From the NCBI GenBank assembly GCA_964538875.1, contig CAZIHO010000003.1, forward strand, positions 1-64,000: a stretch of 64,000 nucleotides of DNA, read 5' to 3'. The notes under the pieces are model-generated. The model saw only the letters and a list, made by a program, of their open reading frames with translations. It was not told the DNA's origin and searched no databases. Positions 26,309 to 34,485 of the stretch are shown here, one piece after another; positions within the stretch are counted from its first letter, which is position 1, and every line of letters starts with the position of its first letter. This stretch comes from CAZIHO01 sp964538875 (GTDB taxonomy: Bacteria > Pseudomonadota > Gammaproteobacteria > Chromatiales > Chromatiaceae). The position numbers were made by a program, and so were the translations under genes.

Positions 26309-27280
26309 TCAGGCTTGATTTACGGCGGCGGGGGGCGGGCGGGGCAGGAGCAGGGCGCAACCGCCCAGCAGCAGGCTGGCACCCAGTAGATAGAGATGCA
26401 GATTGACCGCCGCCTTGAGGATGTTGGCTAGGTCGATGCCCAGGGGGAGTAGTACCGCTGACATGGCCAGTTCATAGGTACCGGCGCCGGCGACTCCATG
26501 CACGGGCAGCACGCTGGACAGTTCCGCCCCTACCGTGCCCAGTACCGCCCGGCCCAAGTCTAGGGGGCTGAAATGCAGCACCACAGCGGTATAGGCGAGG
26601 ATCTTGCACCCCCAGGATAGGGCGGTCCAAATCCAGATGCGCAGGAATTGGCCGGCGCTGTCCGGTACCTGGTCCAGCACCTTGGCTACTAGCCCTAGCA
26701 GGCGGCCTTGGCGGCCGACCACCCAGCGCCGCGCCAAGCCGTGGCCAAAGTAGAGGCCGGGTACTAGCGTCATCCAGGGTAGGGTCAGCCAAGCCCACCA
26801 GGACTCGCCACTGGTCCAAAACCAGAAGATCAGCGCCACCAAGCCCAATAGATGCAGATCCAGGACCCGGATCCACAGTAGGGTAACGCCACTGGCCAGG
26901 TAACCTTGGCGGAAGTAGCGTTTCATCAGAATCGGAAACGCCAGTTCGCCGAGGCGCATGGGCAGGAAGTTGTTGAGGGCGTTGTGCAACAAGGTGAGGC
27001 GCAGGGTGGCGGGAAAGGCGCCCTGTAGCAGCCGGTAGGAATAGTCGTAGATGCGCACCGCCCGCAGCAGGTAACTGGCGGCGGTGAGTAACAGCAGCAA
27101 CAGTAACTTGCCAAGGGGCAGGTCCAGCCAGGGGGCCAGCAATTGGCTCCACCCCACTTCCCGTTGCACCCAGACGATCAGCGCCGCCAGCAGCAACAGC
27201 CCGATCAGCCAGCGCAGCCAGGCGCGGGGGGACAGAATGGCCCCAAGGGGCGTGAATTCGCCGGGATCGATCTGGGCCAT
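26309..27280 (-). CDS. LPG-synthase-TM / UPF0104 family membrane protein
   Basis: A 323-residue integral membrane protein with about eight helices, matching the lysylphosphatidylglycerol synthase transmembrane (flippase-like) family without the soluble aminoacyl transferase domain. The family stretch NNFLPMRLGELAFPILMKRY near residue 105 and LPVHGVAGAGTYE near 260 are visible. It is last of a GT2-deacetylase-UPF0104 set on the minus strand. In glycan clusters such proteins are thought to move lipid-linked intermediates. That role is inferred from context. Confidence 0.82.
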   Translation of the reverse strand: MAQIDPGEFTPLGAILSPRAWLRWLIGLLLLAALIVWVQREVGWSQLLAPWLDLPLGKLLLLLLLTAASYLLRAVRIYDYSYRLLQGAFPATLRLTLLHNALNNFLPMRLGELAFPILMKRYFRQGYLASGVTLLWIRVLDLHLLGLVALIFWFWTSGESWWAWLTLPWMTLVPGLYFGHGLARRWVVGRQGRLLGLVAKVLDQVPDSAGQFLRIWIWTALSWGCKILAYTAVVLHFSPLDLGRAVLGTVGAELSSVLPVHGVAGAGTYELAMSAVLLPLGIDLANILKAAVNLHLYLLGASLLLGGCALLLPRPPPAAVNQA

Positions 27281-28015
27281 CTAGCGGCCCCGCAGCCGGT
27301 TGGCCAGGTATTTGAGACGGTAGCCGACCTGGTCGGTCCAGCTCCAGACTCCCCCCTGGGGCCAGAAATGGTCCGCGTCTACCCGGTACAGCAGACCGCC
27401 ATTGGCGTTCCAATCTCGGTTGAGGGCAGAGCCGATACGCAGGGCGTAGCGGTAGTCCGCCAATACCCGGCGCGTGACTTGGGGGTTGGTGCGCCCGTAG
27501 GGGAACACCAGGCTGTCTGGAATCGAGCCCAGTTCATGGGTCAGGAGTTGCCGGGAGCCGGTGACTTCCTGTGCCAGGTCCACTTCAGCGCCGGTCAGGT
27601 CCCCGTGGGAATGGCTGTGGGACGCGCAGCGCACCCGGCCGCTGGCCTCCAGGGCTTGCAGTTCCTTCCAGGTACACAGGGGACTGCCGCTGATGCCATA
27701 GTCGCCGTTCATGGCCATCCGTTCCTGGGCCACCAGCCGCTCCGCCAGGGGCACCTGGGTATCCGCTTCGATGTAACCGGTGGGCACCGCCACCAGGGCC
27801 TTGGCGTTCAGTTGCTCCAGCAAGGGGTACACCAGGTGGCTAAAGTCCAAGGTGGCGTCGTCAAAGGTCAGACAAACCGACAATTCACCCCTGGGCAGGG
27901 GATCGCCGGGCCAAACCAGGGGGTGGTGGTCCACCAAATAACTCAAATGACGACGCAGGGCCTGGGGGACCCGCTCCCGGTCCAGGACCCGGTGGTACAT
28001 GAGGATCAGGAGCAT
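27281..28015 (-). CDS. Polysaccharide deacetylase family protein
   Basis: A 244-residue NodB-fold carbohydrate esterase (CE4-like). It opens LLILMYHRVLD, has the first motif TFDDATLDF (usual TFDDG with Ala for Gly), the metal-binding pair SHSHSHGDL, and FPYGRTNPQV as third motif. There is no signal peptide, so it acts in the cytoplasm, perhaps on a lipid-linked sugar before export. It overlaps the glycosyltransferase gene by 10 bases and is followed with no gap by the UPF0104 gene, so the three form one operon. Confidence 0.85.
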   Translation of the reverse strand: MLLILMYHRVLDRERVPQALRRHLSYLVDHHPLVWPGDPLPRGELSVCLTFDDATLDFSHLVYPLLEQLNAKALVAVPTGYIEADTQVPLAERLVAQERMAMNGDYGISGSPLCTWKELQALEASGRVRCASHSHSHGDLTGAEVDLAQEVTGSRQLLTHELGSIPDSLVFPYGRTNPQVTRRVLADYRYALRIGSALNRDWNANGGLLYRVDADHFWPQGGVWSWTDQVGYRLKYLANRLRGR

Positions 28016-28767
28016 CCAGGTCCTCCCGGCTGGCGCAGATAAGCCAGCTTGGCGTAGCGATAAAAGGAGCCGAGGGCATTGGATAGGGCGAGCAAAAAGC
28101 CTTCCCGGCCGTCCAAAAAGCCGGCCCGTAACAGGTAGCCGCGCAGGAAGGTCCAGGCGCCATGACCGATGGCGCTGCCCACGGAGCCCCGCCGGCCCTG
28201 GGCCAGCCGCACCTGGGCCGCTTCGCTGGAGTAGCGGTTGACCTTGTCCAACACCTCGTCCAGGCTGGCGAAGGAGTGGTGGATGATCCGTTCCTTAAGG
28301 TCGGCGATGGGGCCATCCACCAGCAACCGTTCGTGGACCGGGTCCGGCGTGAAGCGTCCCGCCTCCCGGCGGAACAGTCGCAGATGCCGTTCGCCCCGCC
28401 AGTCGCCGAAGCGCATGGGCCGGCCCAGGTAGGTGGACTGGAAGGGGATGCGGAATCCGGCGGCGGCGGTGCTGCTGATGACGGCCCGAATTTCCCCGGC
28501 CAAGGCGGGGGTGACCCGTTCATCGGCGTCCAGGCTCAACACCCAGTCGCCGCTGGCTTGGGCCAAGGCGCGGTTCTTTTGCACGCCGAAGCCTGGCCAA
28601 TCGGTTTCCAGGACCTTGGGCGTGAAGCGCCGGCACAGGTCGGGGGTGCCATCCCGGCTGCCGGAATCAAGCACCAGGATCTCGTCCGCCCAGCGCACCG
28701 ATTCCAGGCACTCGACCACCACATGGGCCTCGTCGCGGACGATCAGGATGACGCTGAGGCTGGGCAC
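28006..28767 (-). CDS. Family 2 glycosyltransferase (WaaE/KdtX-like)
   Basis: A 253-residue GT2 enzyme: LSVILIVRDEAHVVVECLES at the N-terminus, LVLDSGSRDGT, and the DXD motif in WVLSLDADERVTP. The central part (YLGRPMRFGDWRGERHLRLF) and Cys-poor C-terminal helices resemble LPS-core WaaE-type beta-glucosyltransferases. There is no membrane anchor beyond an amphipathic C-terminus. It is first of the three-gene glycan operon. Donor and acceptor sugars cannot be told from sequence. Confidence 0.88.
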   Translation of the reverse strand: MPSLSVILIVRDEAHVVVECLESVRWADEILVLDSGSRDGTPDLCRRFTPKVLETDWPGFGVQKNRALAQASGDWVLSLDADERVTPALAGEIRAVISSTAAAGFRIPFQSTYLGRPMRFGDWRGERHLRLFRREAGRFTPDPVHERLLVDGPIADLKERIIHHSFASLDEVLDKVNRYSSEAAQVRLAQGRRGSVGSAIGHGAWTFLRGYLLRAGFLDGREGFLLALSNALGSFYRYAKLAYLRQPGGPGCS

Positions 28768-28891
28768 GAGCCGACTACCGGGTGGAAGGGGGACCGGGAT
28801 TATAGCGACGGGGATCGGCGGCGCGGACGCCGCCTGGAATACTTTGCCGTCGCCGGGGCTGCCCAGTGCGGGACCGCCCCGGCTGCAAGGC

Positions 28892-30082
28892 TTACAGCCG
28901 TTCGAACACGGCGGCGATACCTTGGCCGCCGCCGATACACATGGTCACCAGACCATAGCGGCCGCCACTGCGTTGCAGTTCGTACAGACACTTGACGGTC
29001 AGGATGGCACCGGTGGCGCCCAGGGGATGGCCCAGAGCTACGGCACCGCCGTTGATGTTGGTTTTAGCCGGGTCGAACTCACAGCCCTTGGTCACGCACA
29101 GGGCTTGGGCGGCGAAGGCTTCGTTGGACTCGATCACGTCCATGTCCGAGGCCTTCAGGCCCGCCCGGCTCAGGGCTTGCCGCACCGCCGGAATCGGGCC
29201 TTCGCCCATCACCGAGGGATCCACGCCACCGACACCGTAGGACACCAGCCGGGCCATGGGGCTCAGACCCTGGGCGGCCGCCACGCTAGCCTCCGCCAAC
29301 ACCACGGCCGCGGCACCGTCGTTGATGCCGGACGCGTTGCCGGCGGTCACGGTGCCATTCTCCTTCTTGAACGCTGCCCGCAGCTTGGCCATGCCGGCCA
29401 TGCTGGCATCGAGACGCACGTGTTCGTCGGTGTCGAACACCACTACGCCGGCCCGGGTCTTTTGCTCCACCGGCAGGATTTGATCCTTGAAGCGGCCCTC
29501 CGCGATGGCGGCGGCGGCGCGACGATGGGATTCGACGGCGAACTCGTCCTGCTGCTCCCGGCTGAAGCCCCACTTGGCAGCGATGTTTTCCGCCGTGATG
29601 CCCATGTGCACGGTGTCAAACGGGTCGGTCAGGGCACCCACCATCATGTCGATCAGGGTGGTGTCGCCCATACGGGCGCCCCAGCGGGCGCTGGGTAGCA
29701 GGTAACCGCTCCGGCTCATGCTCTCGACGCCGCCGCCGACCGCGAAGTTGGCATCGCCATTCTGGATGAATAGGCCGGCAGAGACGATGGCCTGGAGCCC
29801 GGAACCGCACAGGCGATTGACGTTCATGGCCATGGAATCATGGCTCATGCCAGCCTTGACGCAGGCAACCCGGGAGATATACATGTCCCGGGGTTCGGTC
29901 GGGATGACGTGACCGACCACCCCGTGGGCGATGGCGGCGGAGTCGACCTTGGCGCGGGCGATGGCCTCGCGGATCACCATGGCGCCCAGATCGCAGGGGG
30001 TAATGTCCTTGAGACCGCCGCCGAAATCGCCAATCGCGGTGCGAACGCCGCTAAGAATAACTACTTCCCTCTTATCAGTCAT
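28892..30082 (-). CDS. Acetyl-CoA C-acetyltransferase (thiolase)
   Basis: A 396-residue biosynthetic-type thiolase that condenses two acetyl-CoA to acetoacetyl-CoA or runs in reverse. The start MTDKREVVILSGVRTAIGDF has GAGGAG 7 bases before it; the longer frame lacks this. The nucleophile is in NRLCGSGLQA, with NVNGGAVALGHPLGATGA (written here as GAVALGHPLGATGA) and MCIGGGQGIAAVFERL as the His and Cys motifs. It is alone, with no phaB or phaC beside it. Use in PHB or in fatty-acid/short-chain metabolism is open. Confidence 0.93.
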   Translation of the reverse strand: MTDKREVVILSGVRTAIGDFGGGLKDITPCDLGAMVIREAIARAKVDSAAIAHGVVGHVIPTEPRDMYISRVACVKAGMSHDSMAMNVNRLCGSGLQAIVSAGLFIQNGDANFAVGGGVESMSRSGYLLPSARWGARMGDTTLIDMMVGALTDPFDTVHMGITAENIAAKWGFSREQQDEFAVESHRRAAAAIAEGRFKDQILPVEQKTRAGVVVFDTDEHVRLDASMAGMAKLRAAFKKENGTVTAGNASGINDGAAAVVLAEASVAAAQGLSPMARLVSYGVGGVDPSVMGEGPIPAVRQALSRAGLKASDMDVIESNEAFAAQALCVTKGCEFDPAKTNINGGAVALGHPLGATGAILTVKCLYELQRSGGRYGLVTMCIGGGQGIAAVFERL

Positions 30083-30404
30083 TTTATTGCTCCTCTTGGG
30101 GGTTGGGGAAGAAAGACAAAGAGTCTGCCCTGGGGTTGCAGGACCAGCCGCCATGCGGTCTGGTCCGGCGGCCTGGCCGGACAGGCGCCTATGTTACGGT
30201 AGCAAGCGTGAGGCGGATACCTTTTAGGCTTTTTTGCGGGATTTCCCCGCATCTGATGGGGGTAGAATAGTCGTATAAAGCGTCATAAAAATAACAAGGC
30301 CATAGCCGGGCGGCAAGCTGGCCCAGCCGTCCCAGCAGGTCACCCTTGAACACCCGGATAGGCCACCCCTATACTCGCTCCGCCAACCCTTCCCGGTGTG
30401 TTCC
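30083..30404. other. Divergent intergenic region (thiolase / small coiled-coil protein)
   Basis: 322 bases without a gene. A strong stem-loop (GGACCAG/CTGGTCC with CGC/GCG inside, 30141-30166) lies about 60 bases before the thiolase start. AT-rich stretches (GTAGAATAGTCGTATAAAG near 30263, then CATAAAAATAAC) look promoter-like, but no -35/-10 pair is convincing. Confidence 0.35.
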
Positions 30405-30689
30405 ATGAGCGAGTCGCCCCCTGAGGAACCAATTCTGGTTTTGTTGCGTGCCATCGAGGCCAATCAGATTCGGGCCCTGGAGCTCCAGTCCCAAGCCCTG
30501 GCCATGAGCGCCGAGCAACTGACTCTGGCTCGGGCCCAGGCGGCCCGCTACGAAAATATGGCCACCGAATCCGTGCAATTGCAACGGGTCGCGGTTCAGC
30601 GTCAGCAGCAGGCGATCCGCTGGCTGGTGCCGGCCCTGGGGGCGCTGGCGGTCCTGTTGGCCTACAGTTTTTTCCACGCATTCTTCTGA
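30405..30689 (+). CDS. Small coiled-coil tail-anchored protein
   Basis: A 94-residue protein with a Gln/Leu/Ala-rich heptad-like middle (residues about 18-66, for example LELQSQALAMSAEQLTLARA) and a C-terminal hydrophobic segment (WLVPALGALAVLLAYSFF). The layout is that of a tail-anchored membrane protein with a cytoplasmic coiled coil. ATG at 30405 is preferred over a GTG three codons earlier. psd follows after 13 bases on the same strand. Family not recognised; a scaffold or partner role at the membrane is conceivable. Confidence 0.65.
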   Translation: MSESPPEEPILVLLRAIEANQIRALELQSQALAMSAEQLTLARAQAARYENMATESVQLQRVAVQRQQQAIRWLVPALGALAVLLAYSFFHAFF

Positions 30690-30702
30690 ATCAAACCCGC
30701 CC

Positions 30703-31590
30703 ATGGCCGCTAACCCAACGGAGCCGGACCACCTGGCCTGGCATGCCTATCCCTACGTCTGGCTGCAATATCTGCTGCCCCACCATGGCCTGTCGGCCCT
30801 GGCGCACTGGCTCACCCGGGTCCGCTGGGCTCCCTGCAAGGACGGCTTGATTGGGGTTTTCCGGCACTTTTTTCCGGTGAATCTAGCCGAGGCGGAGCAG
30901 CCGGACCCCCGTGCCTACGGCTCCTTCAACGAATTTTTCACCCGTGCGCTGCGCGCCGATGCCCGGCCCTTGGCGCCGGCCGGCGCCCTGTTGTCGCCGG
31001 TGGACGGAGCGGTCAGCCAATTCGGCACCATACAGGATGGCCGCTTGATTCAGGCGAAAGGTCACGACTACCGTCTGATAGACCTGGTGGGCGGCGACCG
31101 GGCAACGGCGGATTTATTTCAGGGCGGCGAGTTCATCACCCTGTACCTGTCGCCCCGGGACTACCATCGCATCCACATGCCCCTGGCGGGACGCCTGACC
31201 GGTACCCGGCACCTGCCGGGACGTTTGTTCAGCGTCAACACCACCACCAGTCGCTTGGTGCCGCGCCTGTTCGCCCGCAACGAACGGCTGGTGTGCCGGT
31301 TCGACGGGGACTCGGGACCCCTGGGTCTGGTGCTGGTGGGGGCGATTTTCGTGGCCAGTATCGAAACCACCTGGGCCGGGGTTTGGACGCCGCGCCGGTG
31401 TCGCACGGCGCCGGAGCAGGTGCCGGACTCTCTCCAGTTAGAGCGGGGTGCCGAAATGGGCCGGTTCAACATGGGTTCCACGGTGATCCTGCTGCTGCCG
31501 CCAGGGCGGGTGGCCTGGGACGCCCGTCTCCAACCGGGCTGCCCGGTGCGCATGGGCGAATCGCTCGGCGAATTGCAGCCGCCCAGCTAG
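30703..31590 (+). CDS. psd: Phosphatidylserine decarboxylase
   Basis: A 295-residue proenzyme that self-cleaves to a pyruvoyl enzyme making phosphatidylethanolamine at the inner membrane. Motifs: YGSFNEFFTRALR, SPVDGAVSQFG with the catalytic Asp, LSPRDYHRIHMPLAGRL with the His, and the cleavage motif FNMGSTVILLLP (GST, with Met in place of the usual Leu before it). Length and order match the family. It is the second gene after the small coiled-coil protein and converges on epmA. Confidence 0.96.
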   Translation: MAANPTEPDHLAWHAYPYVWLQYLLPHHGLSALAHWLTRVRWAPCKDGLIGVFRHFFPVNLAEAEQPDPRAYGSFNEFFTRALRADARPLAPAGALLSPVDGAVSQFGTIQDGRLIQAKGHDYRLIDLVGGDRATADLFQGGEFITLYLSPRDYHRIHMPLAGRLTGTRHLPGRLFSVNTTTSRLVPRLFARNERLVCRFDGDSGPLGLVLVGAIFVASIETTWAGVWTPRRCRTAPEQVPDSLQLERGAEMGRFNMGSTVILLLPPGRVAWDARLQPGCPVRMGESLGELQPPS

Positions 31591-31620
31591 GAGTTCATTG
31601 CCCCGGCGGGGCGGGCGGGC

Positions 31621-32601
31621 TCAGGCCCGCTCCAACGGAAATGCCAGTACCTGATCGATGTGGCGGGAGCCGGTCAGCCACATGAGTAGCCGGTCCAGCC
31701 CCAGGGCCACGCCGGAACAATCCGGCAAGCCCGCTGCCAACGCCTCCAGCAGGTGGGCGTCCAGGGGCACCTGGGCCCGGCCCAGCGCACCGCGCCGTTC
31801 CAGGTCGGCCAGAAAACGGCGCCGCTGCTCGTCGGGGTCCGCCAGTTCGTGGAAACCGTTGGCCAGCTCCATGCCCCCCAAATAGAGTTCGAACCGTTCG
31901 GCCACTGGCACGGGACCGGGCCGCACCCGGGCCAGACTGGCTTGACTGGCTGGATATTGGTGGACGAAGGTCAAGATCCTGGGGTCTAGGCGGGGTTCGA
32001 TGCAATGGCTGAGCAATAAATCCAGCCAGGCGTCCCGGTCCGGCAGGTCCAGTTGGTCGGCGCCGGCTATACCCAAACGGCGGGCCTCGGCTTGGAGTTG
32101 TCCCGGCCCGGCGCTGTGGGGGTCCAACCCCAAATGGGTTTGAAACAGTTGCCCGTAGGTCAGGCGTTGCTCGGCCAGGTCCGTCCCTGCCAGATGGCGG
32201 ATCAGGGCCGCAACTTCGTCCATCAGGCGCTGGCTGTCAAAGCCGGGTCGGTACCATTCCAATAGGCTGAATTCCGGATGATGCAGCCGGCCCCGTTCCC
32301 CATCCCGAAAAACCTTGCAAATCTGGTAGATAGGTCCAATGCCCGCTGCCAGCAGGCGTTTCATGGGGAATTCCGGCGAGGTATGCAGATACAGGGGCAG
32401 GCCCTGGGCCTGGCCCGGACCCCGGTAGCAAGTTTGTAGGCTATCGATGGCCGGATCCGTGGGGGCGTACCGGGAGCAGGCCGGGGTTTCTACTTCTAGA
32501 ACGCCGGCCCCTTGAAAAAAACTGCGGATTTGCCCCAGCAGGGCGGCACGAGCGCGGAGAACCCCGGGTGCCGCGACCGGGCGCCAGGCGCCGGACTCCA
32601 C
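31621..32601 (-). CDS. epmA: EF-P--(R)-beta-lysine ligase
   Basis: A 326-residue class II LysRS-like enzyme without the anticodon-binding domain (PoxA/GenX), which attaches (R)-beta-lysine to EF-P Lys34. Motif 2 lies in IYQICKVFRDGERGRLHHPEF and motif 3 in LALGLDRLLMWLTG (VALGLDRLL), with LYLHTSPEFPMKRLLAAG typical of the family. It sits 5 bases after efp and faces epmB across it, so modifier, substrate and aminomutase are all in 2.7 kb. Confidence 0.96.
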   Translation of the reverse strand: MESGAWRPVAAPGVLRARAALLGQIRSFFQGAGVLEVETPACSRYAPTDPAIDSLQTCYRGPGQAQGLPLYLHTSPEFPMKRLLAAGIGPIYQICKVFRDGERGRLHHPEFSLLEWYRPGFDSQRLMDEVAALIRHLAGTDLAEQRLTYGQLFQTHLGLDPHSAGPGQLQAEARRLGIAGADQLDLPDRDAWLDLLLSHCIEPRLDPRILTFVHQYPASQASLARVRPGPVPVAERFELYLGGMELANGFHELADPDEQRRRFLADLERRGALGRAQVPLDAHLLEALAAGLPDCSGVALGLDRLLMWLTGSRHIDQVLAFPLERA

Positions 32602-32606
32602 GGCAA

Positions 32607-33170
32607 CTAGCCGCGCGCCACGTAGTCTCCGGTGCGCGTGTCCACCCGGATGGACTCACCGATCTGGATGAACAGCGGCACCCGCACCGTGGCGCCGGTC
32701 TCCAGGAGCGCCGGTTTGCCACCGCCGCTGGAGGTATCGCCCTTGACGCCGGGGTCCGTTTCCGTGACCTTGAGCACCACGAAATTGGGAGCGTCCACGC
32801 TCAAGGGAGTGCCGTTCCACAGGGTGACGTTGCACAGATCCTGGTCCTTGATCCATTTCACGGCGTCGCCCATGGCGGTAGCGTCGGCGGTATACTGCTC
32901 ATAGCTTTCCTGATCCATGAAATGCCAGTAGTCACCGTCGTTATAGAGGTATTGCAACTGCCGGTCCATCACGTCCGCCGCTTCCACGCTTTCCCCGGAT
33001 TTGAAGGTCTTCTCCACCACTCGGCCGGTCTTGAGGTTGCGTATCCGGACCCGATTAAACGCCTGCCCCTTTCCGGGTTTGACGAATTCGTTTTCCATGA
33101 TGTTATAGGGATCGCCGTCGAGCATGATCTTGATGCCGCTGCGAAATTCATTGGTATTGTAGGTGGCCAT
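32607..33170 (-). CDS. efp: Elongation factor P
   Basis: A 187-residue EF-P that rescues ribosomes at polyproline stretches. The modified lysine is in the loop EFVKPGKGQAFNR (the Lys of PGKGQ), which with Gly on both sides is the beta-lysylated type, consistent with neighbouring epmA and epmB. Three beta-barrel domains are intact, ending IRVDTRTGDYVARG. It is first of a two-gene leftward unit with epmA; a 150-base divergent spacer separates it from epmB. Confidence 0.97.
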   Translation of the reverse strand: MATYNTNEFRSGIKIMLDGDPYNIMENEFVKPGKGQAFNRVRIRNLKTGRVVEKTFKSGESVEAADVMDRQLQYLYNDGDYWHFMDQESYEQYTADATAMGDAVKWIKDQDLCNVTLWNGTPLSVDAPNFVVLKVTETDPGVKGDTSSGGGKPALLETGATVRVPLFIQIGESIRVDTRTGDYVARG

Positions 33171-33324
33171 GGGGTCCCCGCGCTGCCTTAATGGGTGTCT
33201 GTTAGGAGGGCGGACTGGCCGCCCTTATGCCTGGTGTCTAGCCCGGACGCGTCGTCCGTGGTTCTGGCGCCGCCTGGGCCACGCCCAGCCGGCCCCTGTA
33301 CCAGGGCAGGATTGTTAACTGGCC

Positions 33325-34356
33325 ATGATACCCGCAACCGCCCTTGACGGGCAGATGCCCGCCTGGCGGCGGGAACTGGTCAGTGCCGTTACCGATCCTG
33401 ACGTTCTAATCAAACTCTTGGAGCTTCCACCGGAGTTGCTGGCGCCGGCCCGGTTGGCGGCGCGCCAATTCGGTCTGCGGGTGCCGCGCAGCTACTTAGA
33501 TCTCATGGAGCCTGGTAATCCCCATGATCCCTTGTTGCGCCAAGTGTTGCCCATCGCCGATGAAATGAGGGAAACCCCAGGTTTCGGCGACGACCCCCTG
33601 GACGAACAGGCCAGTACCACCGCCGGCGGGCTGGTGGAGAAATACCAGGGGCGCGCCCTGCTGCTCGCCAGCGGCCATTGCGCCCTGCACTGCCGGTATT
33701 GCTTTAGGCGCTCGTTTCCCTACGCAGGATTTAACGTCGCGGGCCGGGATGCCGAGGAGGAGGCGCTGGCCCGGCTGGCGGAGCGGTCCGACCTCCAGGA
33801 AATCATCCTCAGCGGCGGCGATCCCCTGGCCCTGGACGATGGGCGTCTCGCCCAGCTGGTCCAGCGCCTGGATCGGATTCCCCACCTGCGCCGGTTGCGC
33901 ATCCACACCCGCTTGCCCATCGCGATTCCCAGCCGTGTCACGGACGAACTCTGTACTCTGCTGACCCAGACCCGGTTAGCCCCGGTGCTGGTCGTGCATT
34001 GCAATCACCCCCAGGAGTTGGCACCGGATCGGACCCAGGCGTTGGCCCGACTGCGGACGATTGGTGTTACTCTATTCAACCAATCCGTGTTGCTCGCCGG
34101 GGTCAACGACAACCTGTCCACGTTGGTGGAATTGGCGGAGCGGCTGTTTGACTCGGGTGTGATACCTTACTACATTCATATGCTGGACCGCGTGCGCGGA
34201 GCGGCCCATTTCGAGGTCCCGGAATCGCGAGCGGTGGCCTTGCAGGGCGGATTGCGGCAGCGATTGCCTGGTTATTTGGTGCCGCGCTTGGTCAGGGAAG
34301 TGGCAGGCGCGCCGAGTAAGCTGCCGATGGATTGCCTGGATCCGGTGCTGGAATAA
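33325..34356 (+). CDS. epmB: EF-P-specific lysine 2,3-aminomutase
   Basis: A 343-residue radical-SAM/PLP enzyme that turns L-lysine to (R)-beta-lysine for EF-P. The cluster motif is CRYCFRRSFPY preceded by the conserved CALH Cys (Cx3Cx2C), with SGGDPLALDD following and the PLP lysine near the C-terminus in VAGAPSKLPMD. It is shorter than catabolic lysine aminomutases, as expected for EpmB. Divergent from efp, so likely controlled from the shared spacer. Confidence 0.95.
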   Translation: MIPATALDGQMPAWRRELVSAVTDPDVLIKLLELPPELLAPARLAARQFGLRVPRSYLDLMEPGNPHDPLLRQVLPIADEMRETPGFGDDPLDEQASTTAGGLVEKYQGRALLLASGHCALHCRYCFRRSFPYAGFNVAGRDAEEEALARLAERSDLQEIILSGGDPLALDDGRLAQLVQRLDRIPHLRRLRIHTRLPIAIPSRVTDELCTLLTQTRLAPVLVVHCNHPQELAPDRTQALARLRTIGVTLFNQSVLLAGVNDNLSTLVELAERLFDSGVIPYYIHMLDRVRGAAHFEVPESRAVALQGGLRQRLPGYLVPRLVREVAGAPSKLPMDCLDPVLE

Positions 34357-34422
34357 TCAGGGTCGGCTTGATGGATGGTTCCGGAGCTTGCCCAGAACAG
34401 GGGGAATCAACCAGGCGGGGTC

Positions 34423-34443
34423 CGGCGGTTTGCGCAACCGCCG
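34423..34443. repeat. Perfect stem-loop between epmB and the 593-aa gene
   Basis: CGGCGGTT and AACCGCCG form a perfect 8-base stem with loop TGCGC. No T-run follows. It lies 67 bases past epmB and 43 before the next start. It may be a factor-dependent stop or a leader structure. Confidence 0.4.
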
Positions 34444-34485
34444 TTGACCTGTTGACGGTTCCGCGGGAGTGGAGATTACCGACAC

